The notes: generated from the letters alone by a model not told the origin. A stretch of DNA of 64,000 bases from Paludibacterium paludis (GCF_018802605.1 NZ_CP069161.1:868001-932000), one strand, 5' to 3'; numbered from the stretch's first letter, positions 37,571 through 47,221 are shown. Translations and numbers: made by a program.

Positions 37571-37927
37571 ATGAGCGACGCCACATACCCGACACCGGCC
37601 GTCCTGAGTCTGGCACTGCGCGACCGGGACGAGCTGTATGCCAGTTATATGCCTTTCGTGCCCAATGGCGGGCTGTTCGTGCCGACCGCGCAAACGATCG
37701 CGCTTGGCCGCGACGTACTGCTCGAGGTGACGCTGCCCGACGGGCAGGATCGGCTGGAGCTGCCCGGCACGGTCGTATGGATCACGCCCTCGGGAGCGCA
37801 TAACGGCCGCGAGCCCGGTCTGGGCGTGGCGTTCCGGGATGTCGAGGCCACGCGTCTGGCCCGCCGTCATATCGAAACCCTGCTCGGCGGCGTGCTCAAC
37901 TCCAGCCGTCCGACCCATACTGTGTGA
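37571..37927 (+). CDS. pilZ: PilZ-domain protein of the type IV pilus kind
   Basis: A 118-aa single PilZ domain. SYMPFVPNGGLFVPT and LPGTVVWITPSGA...GLGVAF match the PilZ proteins found next to holB in many beta- and gammaproteobacteria. The N-terminal RxxxR that binds c-di-GMP is absent, as in Pseudomonas PilZ, so it probably acts through protein contacts in pilus assembly. The gap to holB is 16 bases. Confidence 0.88.
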   Translation: MSDATYPTPAVLSLALRDRDELYASYMPFVPNGGLFVPTAQTIALGRDVLLEVTLPDGQDRLELPGTVVWITPSGAHNGREPGLGVAFRDVEATRLARRHIETLLGGVLNSSRPTHTV

Positions 37928-37931
37928 AACC

Positions 37932-38702
37932 ATGCTTGTCGATTCGCATTGCCATATCAATTTTCCCGATCTTGCCGGTCGTATGCCCGAACTGCTCGCC
38001 AACATGCGCGCCAACCGGGTGTCCCACGCGGTGGTGATCGGCGTGTCCGTGCCCGCCTGGCCCGAAGTCATCGCGCTGGCCGAGACGCACGACAATCTCT
38101 TCGCGACGGTCGGTGTTCATCCGGACAGCGAAGAGGCCGAAGAGTGGAGCGAGGACGAGCTCGTGGCGCGCGGCGCGCACCCCAAGGTGGTGGCGATCGG
38201 CGAGACCGGCCTGGATTACCACTGGTGCAAGGGGGATCTTGGCTGGCAGCACGAGCGTTTCCGTACCCATATCCGCGCCGCGCGGCGCGCGGGGCTGCCC
38301 CTGGTGGTGCACACCCGCGAGGCGGCGGAGGACACCATGAGACTCCTGCGGGAGGAAGGCGCGGGGGAAACGGGCGGCGTCATGCACTGTTTCACCGAAA
38401 GTTGGGAGATCGCGCGGCAGGCGCTCGATCTGGGCTTCTACATTTCCTTGTCGGGCATCGTGACCTTCAAAAGCGCCACGCAGGTGCAGGACGTCGCGCG
38501 CCGCGTGCCGCTTGACCGGCTTCTGGTCGAGACCGACTCGCCGTATCTGGCGCCGGTGCCGTTTCGCGGAAAGATGAACGAACCGGCCTATGTCCGGCAC
38601 GTGGCCGAATGCGTGGCCACCTTGCGGCAGATCCCGCTGGCGGAGGTGGAGGACGCCACCACGGCGAATGTGTTCCGCCTGTTCGGCAAGATGGGAGGCT
38701 AG
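37932..38702 (+). CDS. TatD-family metal-dependent hydrolase (YcfH type)
   Basis: A 256-aa TIM-barrel deoxyribonuclease-like hydrolase. Metal ligands are visible: DSHCHINFPDL at the N-terminus, GETGLDYH, VHTREA, MHCFTES and the final ETDSPYLAP. It sits four bases after the pilZ stop, the same position as ycfH after holB in E. coli. Family members act on DNA 3' ends or D-amino-acyl-type substrates; the true substrate here is unknown. Confidence 0.92.
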   Translation: MLVDSHCHINFPDLAGRMPELLANMRANRVSHAVVIGVSVPAWPEVIALAETHDNLFATVGVHPDSEEAEEWSEDELVARGAHPKVVAIGETGLDYHWCKGDLGWQHERFRTHIRAARRAGLPLVVHTREAAEDTMRLLREEGAGETGGVMHCFTESWEIARQALDLGFYISLSGIVTFKSATQVQDVARRVPLDRLLVETDSPYLAPVPFRGKMNEPAYVRHVAECVATLRQIPLAEVEDATTANVFRLFGKMGG

Positions 38703-38704
38703 CG

Positions 38705-39475
38705 ATGACGGGACGGTGGCGCATTCTTGGTTGCGGATCCAGCTCCGGCACGCCGGCGCTCGGCTGCGGCTGCCCGACCTGCGTGTCCTCCGATGCGCGC
38801 AACCGCCGTACCCGCTGCAGCGCCTACGTGGAAACCCCGTACGGCAACCTGCTTGTCGACACGGGACCGGATCTGCGCCAGCAGGCGTTGCGCGAAGGCA
38901 TCACCCGTGTCGATGGGGTTCTCTATACCCACCCTCATGCCGATCACCTGAACGGTATCGATGATCTCAGAGCGTTCTGCTACCTGAAAAAAGGGCCGCT
39001 GACGCTGTACGGCAATGCCTTCACGCTCGACAATATCCGCAGCCGCTTCGGCTACGCGCTGCAGGCGCCGTCGGCCGTGTGGGACAAGCCGGTGCTGGTT
39101 CCCGAAGCCGTCGAGGGGCCGTTCCCGCTCGGCCGCGCGACCGTGGTGCCCGTGCCGGTGCGGCACGGCGCCTGGCCTTGCCTTGGCTGGCGCATTGGCG
39201 ATGTCGCCTGGCTGACCGACCTGTCGGAGATTCCCGACAGCAGCCTTTCCTTGTTGGAGGGGCTGGATGTGTTGTTTCTCGACTGCCTGCGCCATGCGCC
39301 CTATCCGTCCCACCTGCATGTGGAGAAGAGCTTCGCGTGGGCCGAACGGATCGCGGCGCGGCGCACGGTGCTCATCCACATGACCCACGAATTGTCCTTC
39401 GAGGAATTGGGCCGTCTTTGCCCGCCCGGTATCGAGGTGGGCTACGACGGCCTCGTCGTGGACTTCGATTGCTGA
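38705..39475 (+). CDS. PhnP-like metallo-beta-lactamase-fold phosphodiesterase
   Basis: A 256-aa MBL-fold hydrolase. The metal motif is HPHADHLNG, followed by LTDLSEIPD and IHMTHELSFEE. The N-terminal GCGSSSGTPALGCGCPTC (extra zinc-binding cysteines) is typical of PhnP-like cyclic phosphodiesterases. No phn genes are near, so the role is probably general nucleotide or phosphodiester housekeeping. Two bases after tatD; last gene of the operon. Confidence 0.88.
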   Translation: MTGRWRILGCGSSSGTPALGCGCPTCVSSDARNRRTRCSAYVETPYGNLLVDTGPDLRQQALREGITRVDGVLYTHPHADHLNGIDDLRAFCYLKKGPLTLYGNAFTLDNIRSRFGYALQAPSAVWDKPVLVPEAVEGPFPLGRATVVPVPVRHGAWPCLGWRIGDVAWLTDLSEIPDSSLSLLEGLDVLFLDCLRHAPYPSHLHVEKSFAWAERIAARRTVLIHMTHELSFEELGRLCPPGIEVGYDGLVVDFDC

Positions 39476-39484
39476 GCGATCGGC

Positions 39485-40507
39485 TCAGAAATAGTTGAGA
39501 CCCATCGCCGATTTGACGTCGGACAGCGTCGCGGCGGCCGCTTCGCGCGCCTTCGCCGTGCCCTTTTTCAGCATGTCCATCACCGCGCCGGGATCTTTGG
39601 CGTAGGTTTCGCGGCGCGCGCGGATCGGCGCGAGCAGTTCCTGAAGGATCTCTTCCAGATGTTTTTTGATAACGGTGTCGCCAAGCCCGCCGCGCTGGTA
39701 ATGCGCCTTGAATTCGGCGACACGGTCGACATCGGTATCGAATACATCAAGGTAGGTGAAGACCACGTTGCCTTCCACCTGACCCGGATCGCTGACGCGC
39801 AGATGGTTGGGATCCGTGTACATCATGCGCACCGCCTGGCGGATGTCGTCGGGGCTGGATGACAGGGGAAGGGCATTGCCCAGCGACTTGGACATTTTGG
39901 CCTTGCCGTCGATGCCCGGCAAACGGCCACCCTGTTCGGGCACCACGGCGCGGGCTTCGACCAGGATCTCGCGCGAGACGCTGGCGTTGAAGCGGCGGAC
40001 GATTTCGTTGGTCTGCTCGATCATCGGGATCTGATCGGCGCCCACCGGCACGACCGTGGCCTTGAAGGCGGTGATGTCGGCGGCCTGCGCGGCCGGATAG
40101 GTCAGGAAACCCGCCGGAATATCGCGCTCGAATCCGCGCAGTTTGATTTCATCCTTGATGGTCGGATTTCGCTCAAGCCGGGCGACGGTGACAAGGTTCA
40201 GATAGTAAGAAGCCAGCTCGGCCAGTTCCGGAACCAGACTCTGGATGAAAATGACGCTTTTGTCCGGATCGATGCCGGCCGCGAGGTAGTCCAGGGCAAC
40301 CTGCAGCACATTGTCGCGCACCTTCACGTAATTGCCCATATTGTCGGTCAGCGCCTGGGCGTCGGCGAGCAGCAGGTACTGGCGGCAGACATGCTGCAGC
40401 TGCACGCGCTGCCTGAGCGAGCCGACGTAATGGCCAAGGTGCAGCTGACCGGTGGTACGGTCTCCGGTCAGAATGATGTCGCGGTCGGTGATAGCGGGTT
40501 GGGTCAT
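39485..40507 (-). CDS. trpS: Tryptophanyl-tRNA synthetase
   Basis: A 340-aa class I synthetase that charges tRNA-Trp. HIGH-type motif [10 protein letters not shown] near residue 20 and KMSKS near 202 are intact; [12 protein letters not shown] and [15 protein letters not shown] are typical TrpS. It belongs to the shorter TrpS branch in which the adenylation loop is TG-Q. ATG at 40507 with AGGAACG upstream. The 174 bases before it contain a Trp-Trp leader peptide and alternative RNA helices. Confidence 0.96.
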   Translation of the reverse strand: MTQPAITDRDIILTGDRTTGQLHLGHYVGSLRQRVQLQHVCRQYLLLADAQALTDNMGNYVKVRDNVLQVALDYLAAGIDPDKSVIFIQSLVPELAELASYYLNLVTVARLERNPTIKDEIKLRGFERDIPAGFLTYPAAQAADITAFKATVVPVGADQIPMIEQTNEIVRRFNASVSREILVEARAVVPEQGGRLPGIDGKAKMSKSLGNALPLSSSPDDIRQAVRMMYTDPNHLRVSDPGQVEGNVVFTYLDVFDTDVDRVAEFKAHYQRGGLGDTVIKKHLEEILQELLAPIRARRETYAKDPGAVMDMLKKGTAKAREAAAATLSDVKSAMGLNYF

Positions 40508-40621
40508 GATCGTTCCTGTCGTTAGCGAGAGTCTTTGAATGCCGACAGGGAGGAGGGGATATGCCGTGGCCGCCTTGTCGGCAGCCATCCGGGTTTTGTC
40601 TGAACAGGGCCCGGCGCCGCC
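40508..40621 (-). promoter_or_regulatory. Candidate translational attenuator in the trpS leader
   Basis: Downstream of the leader peptide the RNA can fold in exclusive ways. CCTGTC (minus 40549-40544) pairs with GACAGG (40520-40515), which is part of the trpS Shine-Dalgarno. Alternatively TGTCGGC (40547-40541), which shares bases with CCTGTC, pairs with GCCGACA (40582-40576), freeing the ribosome-binding site. Earlier hairpins are CCGGG/CCCGG (40614-40610/40593-40589) and GGCGCC/GGCGCC around the leader stop. No T run follows any hairpin, so control would be at translation, not termination. Confidence 0.5.
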
Positions 40622-40672
40622 TCAGTCGAGGCGCCACCAGAAAAAGGAAAGGGGCGTGTTCAGGGAGTTCAT
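40622..40672 (-). CDS. trpS leader peptide with tandem Trp codons
   Basis: A 16-codon ORF, MNSLNTPLSFFWWRLD, stop TGA. An in-frame ATG three codons earlier (40681) gives a 19-residue version. Trp is codon 12 and 13 of 16. Two adjacent Trp codons near the end of a tiny ORF just before a Trp-tRNA synthetase gene match the design of amino-acid attenuation leaders such as E. coli trpL. The ribosome-binding site is weak. No family match is claimed. Confidence 0.65.
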   Translation of the reverse strand: MNSLNTPLSFFWWRLD

Positions 40673-40679
40673 GCGTTTC

Positions 40680-40708
40680 ATCTAACCATGCCGGCCGGGT
40701 TGCCGTCA
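40680..40708 (-). promoter_or_regulatory. Possible trpS promoter
   Basis: On the minus strand, TTGACG, 18 bases, TTAGAT (40685-40680). Initiation would fall at about 40673, almost on the leader ATG at 40672, which would make the leader mRNA leaderless or nearly so. An 18-bp palindrome (40709-40726) lies directly upstream and may end ppsR transcription. Confidence 0.35.
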
Positions 40709-40731
40709 AGCGCCCGGCCGGGCGCTGCGCC

Positions 40732-41553
40732 TCAGAAACGGCGCTCCAGCGTCGCCTTGTGGATGATCGTGGTGGCGATCTCCTCGATGGACTTGTGCGT
40801 GGTGCTGATGAAGGGCACCGCATGGTGCCGGAACATCGACTCCGCCTCGTTGACTTCGAAACGGCAGTTTTCGATGCTGGCGTATCGGGAGTCGGGGCGG
40901 CGCTCCGAGCGGATGCTGTGCAGCCGTTGCGGATCGATGGTCAGGCCGAACAGTTTGTTGCGGTAAGGTAACAGCATCTTGGGCAGGGTCGGCGCATCCA
41001 GATCCTCCGGGGTGAGGGGGTAGTTGGCCGCCTTGATGCCGTATTGCAGGGCGAGGTACAGGCAGGTTGGCGTCTTGCCGGAACGGGACACGCCGACGAG
41101 GATCACGTCCGCTTCCGCGAGATCCTTCAGTTTGACGCCATCGTCATGATTCAGCGAGAAATTCACCGCTTCGATACGGGTGTCGTAGTTCTTTTCGTCC
41201 ACCATGCCGTGCGCGCGGCCCACGCTGAGCGAGGCCGAGCGGCCCAATTCGTTTTCCAGCTCGCCGATGAAGGACTCGAAAAAGTCGATGGTCAGCGCCG
41301 TCTCGATCTTGAAGATCTGGCGGATGGCCGGGTCGATGATACTGGTGAAGACGAGCGGCCGGAAATGCTCCTGCTCGGCGCATTGGCGGATGCGTTCGGC
41401 AAGCTGAGTGGCTTTTTCCACCGTATCGATGAACGGTACGGTTTCGCGGCGGAATTCGACCGTGTCGAACTGGGTCAGCAGCGTGTGGCCGAGCGATTCG
41501 GCGGTAATGCCGGTGCGGTCGGAGATGAAAAAGGCGGAACGGCGGTCTGGCAT
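40732..41553 (-). CDS. ppsR: PEP synthase regulatory protein (bifunctional kinase/pyrophosphorylase)
   Basis: A 273-aa DUF299 protein that inactivates PpsA by ADP-dependent phosphorylation of a threonine and reverses this with phosphate. The P-loop [15 protein letters not shown] lies near residue 150, and [19 protein letters not shown] is the N-terminal signature. ATG at 41553 with AAAGG upstream. Divergent from ppsA, whose product it controls. Confidence 0.95.
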   Translation of the reverse strand: MPDRRSAFFISDRTGITAESLGHTLLTQFDTVEFRRETVPFIDTVEKATQLAERIRQCAEQEHFRPLVFTSIIDPAIRQIFKIETALTIDFFESFIGELENELGRSASLSVGRAHGMVDEKNYDTRIEAVNFSLNHDDGVKLKDLAEADVILVGVSRSGKTPTCLYLALQYGIKAANYPLTPEDLDAPTLPKMLLPYRNKLFGLTIDPQRLHSIRSERRPDSRYASIENCRFEVNEAESMFRHHAVPFISTTHKSIEEIATTIIHKATLERRF

Positions 41554-41622
41554 GCAAGAACCTTTCACGGCGGGACGATGTGCGACGTGAAGCGATTATA
41601 CGCGCCGCCGGAGGCAAGTGAG

Positions 41623-41684
41623 ATGACACTTGTCATAAAGTGGCGAATTTCTTTGCGGCCCTATTGTGTAGTGCCGGCACTACA
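41623..41684. promoter_or_regulatory. Two inverted repeats in the ppsR-ppsA intergenic region
   Basis: ATGACA-CT-TGTCAT (41623-41636) and a perfect 18-bp palindrome TGTAGTGCCGGCACTACA (41667-41684) followed by T6. Both lie in the 307-base region between divergent starts. The second may be an operator, or a terminator for plus-strand transcripts. Nothing else of note lies in this interval. Confidence 0.5.
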
Positions 41685-41860
41685 TTTTTTCGGGGGAAGA
41701 CCTTGCCGCGCTTTGCTTTATGAAATGGACATTGCCGTTTTCTTGCAGTGTCAAGAACTTTGTCTGGCTTGTGCGATGCAAAATTGGCTACGCAAACAGT
41801 GTGTTAATCGGATAGAATGCGGGCTTCTATCGTCCCCAATCCAACACAGGAAGTGAAGTG

Positions 41861-44248
41861 ATGGCAGAGAACTACGTCATCTGGTTCGAGAAGTTGCGAA
41901 TGACCGATGTCGAGGAGGTTGGCGGCAAAAACGCCTCCCTTGGCGAAATGATCAGCCAATTGGCCAATTCCGGCGTGCGGGTGCCGGGCGGGTTCGCCAC
42001 GACGGCCGAAGCCTACCGGGAATTCCTCCGTCACGACGGCCTCTCCGACCGGATCAATGCCGCCCTGGCGAAGCTCGACGTCGATGACGTGACCGAGCTT
42101 GCGCGGGTGGGCAAAGAGATCCGCCAGTGGATCATCGACATCCCGTTCCCTGCCCGCCTCGAAGAGGAAATCAGGGCCGCATGGGAAAAAATGGTGGCCG
42201 ATGCCGGCGGTGCCGACATCTCCGTCGCGGTCCGCTCCTCCGCGACCGCCGAAGACCTCCCCGATGCCTCGTTCGCAGGCCAGCAAGAAACCTTCCTGAA
42301 TATCCGCGGCCTTGAAAACGTCAAAGACGCCATCAAACACGTTTTCGCTTCCCTCTACAACGACCGCGCGATTTCCTACCGTGTGCACAAGGGCTTCGCC
42401 CACGATGTGGTGGCGCTCTCCGCCGGCATCCAGCGCATGGTTCGCTCCGACTGTGGCGCCGCCGGTGTGATGTTCACCATCGACACCGAGTCGGGATTCG
42501 AGGACGTCGTGTTCATCACCGCTTCCTACGGCCTCGGGGAAACCGTGGTGCAAGGCGCGGTCAACCCGGATGAGTTCTATGTCCACAAGCCGACGCTGAA
42601 GGCGGACCGTCCCGCCATCCTGCGCAAGAACATGGGCTCCAAGCTGATCAAGATGGAGTTCACCGACGCCTCGCAAGCCGGCCGTTCGGTGCGCACCGTC
42701 GATGTGGCGCCGGCCGAGCGCAAGGCCTTCTCCATCTCCGATGCCGAAGTGACCGAGCTGGCCCGCTACGCGCTGATCATCGAACAGCACTACGGCCGTC
42801 CGATGGACATCGAATGGGGCCGTGACGGCCTCGATGGCAAGCTCTACATTCTGCAGGCCCGCCCGGAGACCGTGAAGTCCCAGGAAAACCGCGTGGAGAC
42901 CCTGCGCCGTTACCGTCTGAAGAACAAGTCCGCGATCCTCGCCGAAGGCCGCGCCATCGGCCAGAAGGTCGGCCAGGGCGTGGTGCGCATGATCAAGAAC
43001 GCCTCCGAAATGGACCGCGTCAAGGCGGGCGACGTGCTGGTGACCGACATGACCGACCCGGATTGGGAGCCGGTGATGAAGCGCGCCGCCGCGATCGTGA
43101 CCAACCGTGGCGGCCGTACCTGCCATGCGGCGATCATCGCCCGCGAGCTCGGCATTCCCGCCGTGGTCGGCTGCGGTGACGCGACCGATGTGCTGCGCGA
43201 CGGCATGAGCGTGACCGTTTCGTGCGCCGAAGGCGACACCGGCAACATCTATGACGGCCTGCTGGATATCGAGGTGATCGACCTCGCGCTGGACAAGATG
43301 CCCAAGTCGCCGGTCAAGATCATGATGAACGTCGGCAATCCCGAACTGGCCTTCGACTTCGCGCAACTGCCGAACGAAGGCGTGGGTCTGGCCCGCATGG
43401 AATTCGTGATCAACCGCCAGATCGGCATCCATCCGAAGGCGCTGATCGAGTTCGACAAGCAGCCCGCCGAACTGAAGGCCGCGATCACCGACCGCATCGC
43501 CGGTTACGCGTCGCCGGTCGACTTTTACGTCGAAAAGCTGGCCGAGGGCATCGCCACGCTGGCCGCCGCCTTCTACCCGAAAAAGGTCATCGTGCGCATG
43601 TCGGACTTCAAGTCCAACGAGTACGCGAACCTGATCGGCGGCCAGGCCTACGAGCCGCATGAAGAAAACCCGATGATCGGTTTCCGCGGCGCCGCCCGTT
43701 ATGTGGCCGACAATTTCCGCGACTGTTTCGAGCTCGAATGCCGCGCCGTCAAGAAGGTGCGCGACGTGATGGGCCTGACCAACGTGGAAGTGATGATCCC
43801 GTTCGTGCGCACGCTCGCCGAAGCCGAAAAAGTGGTGGAAATCCTCGCCCAGAACGGTCTGAAGCGCGGCGAGAACGGTCTGCGCCTGATCATGATGTGC
43901 GAACTGCCGACCAATGCGGTGCTGGCCGAGAAATTCCTCGCGCATTTCGATGGCTTCTCGATCGGTTCGAACGACATGACCCAGCTCACCCTGGGGGTGG
44001 ACCGTGATTCGGGCGGCCCGATCGCGCCGACCTTCGACGAGCGCAACGAAGCGGTGAAGGTCATGCTGCACATGGCGATCCAGGCTTGCCGCAAGCTCGA
44101 CAAGTACATCGGCATTTGCGGGCAGGGTCCGTCCGACCATCCGGACTTCGCCAAGTGGCTGGTCGAAGAAGGGATCGAAACCATCTCCCTGAACCCGGAC
44201 ACCGTGGTGGAAACCTGGTTGTACCTCGCCAAGGAACTGAACGCCTGA
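41861..44248 (+). CDS. ppsA: Phosphoenolpyruvate synthase
   Basis: A 795-aa enzyme that makes PEP from pyruvate and ATP for gluconeogenesis. ATP-grasp domain at the N-terminus ([30 protein letters not shown]), swivelling phosphohistidine domain with [15 protein letters not shown] (His near 421), and the C-terminal barrel ([25 protein letters not shown], catalytic Cys in [11 protein letters not shown]). The threonine next to the His motif is the PpsR target. ATG at 41861 with AGGAAGTGAAGTG upstream. Confidence 0.97.
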   Translation: MAENYVIWFEKLRMTDVEEVGGKNASLGEMISQLANSGVRVPGGFATTAEAYREFLRHDGLSDRINAALAKLDVDDVTELARVGKEIRQWIIDIPFPARLEEEIRAAWEKMVADAGGADISVAVRSSATAEDLPDASFAGQQETFLNIRGLENVKDAIKHVFASLYNDRAISYRVHKGFAHDVVALSAGIQRMVRSDCGAAGVMFTIDTESGFEDVVFITASYGLGETVVQGAVNPDEFYVHKPTLKADRPAILRKNMGSKLIKMEFTDASQAGRSVRTVDVAPAERKAFSISDAEVTELARYALIIEQHYGRPMDIEWGRDGLDGKLYILQARPETVKSQENRVETLRRYRLKNKSAILAEGRAIGQKVGQGVVRMIKNASEMDRVKAGDVLVTDMTDPDWEPVMKRAAAIVTNRGGRTCHAAIIARELGIPAVVGCGDATDVLRDGMSVTVSCAEGDTGNIYDGLLDIEVIDLALDKMPKSPVKIMMNVGNPELAFDFAQLPNEGVGLARMEFVINRQIGIHPKALIEFDKQPAELKAAITDRIAGYASPVDFYVEKLAEGIATLAAAFYPKKVIVRMSDFKSNEYANLIGGQAYEPHEENPMIGFRGAARYVADNFRDCFELECRAVKKVRDVMGLTNVEVMIPFVRTLAEAEKVVEILAQNGLKRGENGLRLIMMCELPTNAVLAEKFLAHFDGFSIGSNDMTQLTLGVDRDSGGPIAPTFDERNEAVKVMLHMAIQACRKLDKYIGICGQGPSDHPDFAKWLVEEGIETISLNPDTVVETWLYLAKELNA

Positions 44249-44282
44249 GTAGTGGCCGGCCCGCCGGCCCTGGCTGACCCCG

Positions 44283-44314
44283 CCGCCCCGCCGCCACCGC
44301 GCCGGGGCGGTTTT
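44283..44314 (+). terminator. Intrinsic terminator of ppsA
   Basis: CCGCCCCG / CGGGGCGG with a 12-base loop, followed by TTTTGTTGTT. Confidence 0.85.
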
Positions 44315-44398
44315 GTTGTTGCGCGTTGCCGCGCGCCCGGTGCGGCAGCCCGTGTCGTGTTACGCTGAGGTTGCCTGCCGCGCCTTCGGAGAGTTGCC

Positions 44399-45310
44399 AT
44401 GCCGTACCTTGCCCTGACCCTGGCGATGTTGTTGTGGTCCAGTTCCTTTATCGCGTTGAAGTACGTTTTTGTTTACTTCGATCCTTTGCAGGTGTTGCTT
44501 GCCCGCATGCTGATCGCCACGGCGGGCATTGTCGTGATTTTGCTCTGGCGACGCGAGACGCGATGGCATTACCGGAAAGGCGACTGGAAGTGGATGCTCG
44601 CGATGGCGCTGGCCGAACCGTGCCTGTACTTCCTGTGCGAGGCGCGGGCACTGACCCTGACCAGCGCCTCGCAGGCGGCCATCATCACCGCGACATTGCC
44701 GCTGCTGGCCGCGCTGGGCGCCAGGATGTTTCTTGGCGAGCGCATCGGCGCCAAGGGAGCGTGCGGTATCCTCGTGTCGTTTCTCGGGGTCGCGGCGTTG
44801 ACCCTTGGCGGACAGGCCGAAGCGGGCGCGCCGGATCCGGCGCTGGGCAATGCGCTGGAATTCCTTGCCATGATCTGCGCGACGGGCTACGTCCTGATCG
44901 CCAAGCGCCTGACCTCGCGCTATTCCACCCTGGCCGTCACCGCGATGCAGACCGTCACGGGCGGCGTGTGGTTCGGCGCATGGGTCCTCTTGTCTCCCGC
45001 GCCGCTGCCGGTCTCCTTGCCATTGCTGCCAAGCCTGGTCGTCCTCTATCTGGGCCTGTTCATCACTCTTGGCGCGTACGGGCTTTACACCTGGTCGGTG
45101 AGCCGGGTTCCGGTGGCGATGGCCGCGGCATTCATCAATCTCATCCCGGTGTTTACCGTTGGCATGGCCTGGCTCGCGCTGGACGAACGGCTCTCGGGGT
45201 GGCAGGCTGCGGCCTGTCTTCTGGTATTCGCCGGCGTGGCGATCAGCCAGAAAAAAACGTCCGGCGCGGCTAAGCCCGATGCCGGCAGGGGGTTGGTTAA
45301 TGACATTTGA
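44399..45310 (+). CDS. DMT-superfamily (EamA) transporter
   Basis: A 303-aa protein with ten helices in two EamA repeats (LLWSSSFIALKYV... and LGLFITLGAYGLYTWSVSRV...). EamA proteins export metabolites or amino acids; the substrate is not evident. ATG at 44399 after GGAGAGTTGCC. Lies between ppsA's terminator and the transglutaminase-like gene. Confidence 0.87.
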   Translation: MPYLALTLAMLLWSSSFIALKYVFVYFDPLQVLLARMLIATAGIVVILLWRRETRWHYRKGDWKWMLAMALAEPCLYFLCEARALTLTSASQAAIITATLPLLAALGARMFLGERIGAKGACGILVSFLGVAALTLGGQAEAGAPDPALGNALEFLAMICATGYVLIAKRLTSRYSTLAVTAMQTVTGGVWFGAWVLLSPAPLPVSLPLLPSLVVLYLGLFITLGAYGLYTWSVSRVPVAMAAAFINLIPVFTVGMAWLALDERLSGWQAAACLLVFAGVAISQKKTSGAAKPDAGRGLVNDI

Positions 45311-45355
45311 ATTTCAAAAAGATAAGATGGTTTTTTTTGCAATAGAGGGCGGCCG

Positions 45356-47221
45356 ATGAAAACCCTGCCAAGCCCATTGAGCCGTCTGTTGCTGCCCGCC
45401 ATCCTTCTGGCGGGCGTGGCGGATGCCTCGCCCTGGGTCCCCGAGTCGGAGGCGCTCGCCGATGTCTCCGAACAGCGCGAATGCACGCTGGACACCGCGC
45501 TGGTGCTGCGCTGCAAGGGCGTGCGACGCACTGTGCTGCTGAAGGACGAAGCGAAACAGGATGCCGGCAATGTCATCCTGCGATCCGACTCGCGCTTGAC
45601 GCAAACCCTGAAAAAAGCCTGGGTCGAAACACCGGGCGGCGAGACCATTCCCGTGCCCGAGTCGCAAATCGCGCAGCCGGGCAAGGCTTCCTTCGAAGGC
45701 AAGCGGCGGCTTTCACTGGCTTTTCCGTCGCTGGAAACAGGCAGCCGGACCGTACTGGAAACGGAAACCGTGCTTGTTCCCGCGCCGCATGTCGCGCAAT
45801 TTCATTACACGCTTCATTACCCGGCGACGATGAACCGCATCCGCTCGTCGGTATTCCACCTGCGTTCGGCCGTCCCCGTCATGGTGAAAAGCCGCGACGC
45901 GGACGGGATTGTGGATATCGAGCGTTCGGCCGATGGCAGGGAGCTGACGATCCGTCTGCGCCAGCCGTATTTCCGTTACCCCGCCCTGATGGAGGCCGCC
46001 ACGCCATGGCGAGCGACGCCGCGAATCGAGATCGCCACGGAGGACGACCCCGCGCGTACCTTCGCGGCGCTGGCATCGATCTGGCAGGAACGCATCGACG
46101 CCGGACTGCCCGCCAGGGCTCGCGCCGAGGCGGAACGTCTGGCGGCGCTTCCGGCGGGCGAACGCCTGGCGGGCGCCTTGCGGTATCTGCGCAACAACTA
46201 CCGCTATCTGGGCGACTGGCGTCTTGCCGAGCACGGTTACGCCCCCGAACCCCTCGCGCAAATCGAAGGGCAGGGGTATGGGGATTGCAAGGATCTGTCC
46301 GCCATGTTGACCGGCATTTTGCGCCGGGCCGGCCTGAACGCCGATCCGGTTCTTGTGCAGATGGGATCGGACAACCGTCCATCCCTGTTCATCGGCGCGG
46401 GGAGCTTCAATCATGCCATCGTGCGTGTGGAAGAGCCGGGGGGCGTGCGCTGGGTGGATGCCACTTCGCGGCGCTTCTCCCCTGACGTGCCTCATTGGGG
46501 TATCCAGAACCGCTTCGCGCTGGCGCTGACCGCCGATGGCGCCCGCCCGGCGACCATCCCGATGGTGAAACCGGAGCAGGCTCATTCCCGGGCCGTGTAC
46601 GATTTTTATCCGGAAGGACGGTTGTGGCGCGTATCCGCGCAACTGTGGATGGCGGCGCCGCAAGTCGAGCAGCTGGGCGAGCTTGAAGAAAAGATGGGGC
46701 GGCTGCAGGCGGACAAGCAACTGGTCGATACCCAGTTCGTCGATCTGGATGTGGTGTCGTTCGTGGTCAAGCGCGACAAAGTGCCGGTCGTCAATCGTGG
46801 CGCCTATCCGGTTTCCTTTACCGGCACGCTGGATCCGCAAGCGGGTTTTGTCGGCAATGACCGGTACTTCAATGCCTCGATGCAAAGCGCGCTGGTGCGC
46901 GGCCTGAAGCGTGTGCGCAGACAGGGCCCCGCCGGCGACGGTTACCTTGGCGTGCCGGCAACCCAGACTTCCGTGCTGCGCTGGCACGGGCTGCGTCCGC
47001 GCCAGCCCTTGCTCCGTTGCTCGGCCGACAGTCCCTGGCTGTCTTTTCAGGCGAGTCCGCTTGAGCTGGCCGGCGGTTCGGCGCTGAAGATCATTGTGAC
47101 GCGCAAGACAGACTGGGTGCCGGCATCCGGCTATCAGTCAGCGCAGATGGGCCGGTGGCTCGACCAGGTGGATCGCTGCATGGACGGATTGCGGGTACTG
47201 TTCGGACGCGCCCCCTCATAG
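45356..47221 (+). CDS. Exported DUF3857/transglutaminase-like protein
   Basis: A 621-aa protein with a signal peptide (residues 1-24, LLLPAILLAGVADA). The first 230 residues look like the DUF3857 beta domain. A transglutaminase-like cysteine-protease core follows: GYGDCKDLSAML with Cys311, His in SFNHAIVRVE and Asp in RWVDATSRRFSPD, so the triad is complete. The C-terminus is a beta-rich domain. Such proteins are usually periplasmic or outer-membrane associated and of unknown substrate. ATG at 45356 after GAGGGCGG. Confidence 0.8.
   Translation: MKTLPSPLSRLLLPAILLAGVADASPWVPESEALADVSEQRECTLDTALVLRCKGVRRTVLLKDEAKQDAGNVILRSDSRLTQTLKKAWVETPGGETIPVPESQIAQPGKASFEGKRRLSLAFPSLETGSRTVLETETVLVPAPHVAQFHYTLHYPATMNRIRSSVFHLRSAVPVMVKSRDADGIVDIERSADGRELTIRLRQPYFRYPALMEAATPWRATPRIEIATEDDPARTFAALASIWQERIDAGLPARARAEAERLAALPAGERLAGALRYLRNNYRYLGDWRLAEHGYAPEPLAQIEGQGYGDCKDLSAMLTGILRRAGLNADPVLVQMGSDNRPSLFIGAGSFNHAIVRVEEPGGVRWVDATSRRFSPDVPHWGIQNRFALALTADGARPATIPMVKPEQAHSRAVYDFYPEGRLWRVSAQLWMAAPQVEQLGELEEKMGRLQADKQLVDTQFVDLDVVSFVVKRDKVPVVNRGAYPVSFTGTLDPQAGFVGNDRYFNASMQSALVRGLKRVRRQGPAGDGYLGVPATQTSVLRWHGLRPRQPLLRCSADSPWLSFQASPLELAGGSALKIIVTRKTDWVPASGYQSAQMGRWLDQVDRCMDGLRVLFGRAPS

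Noticed and set aside
40508..40621. Classical Rho-independent attenuator before trpS
   Set aside because: None of the hairpins is followed by a T run, so only a translational mechanism is proposed.
40173..40823. 216-codon minus-strand open frame over the trpS leader and 5' end
   Set aside because: Arg/Pro-rich frame overlapping trpS in another frame; not a protein family.
41804..44140. 778-codon minus-strand open frame opposite ppsA
   Set aside because: Shadow of a strongly codon-biased gene; no domain is recognisable and ppsA is certain.
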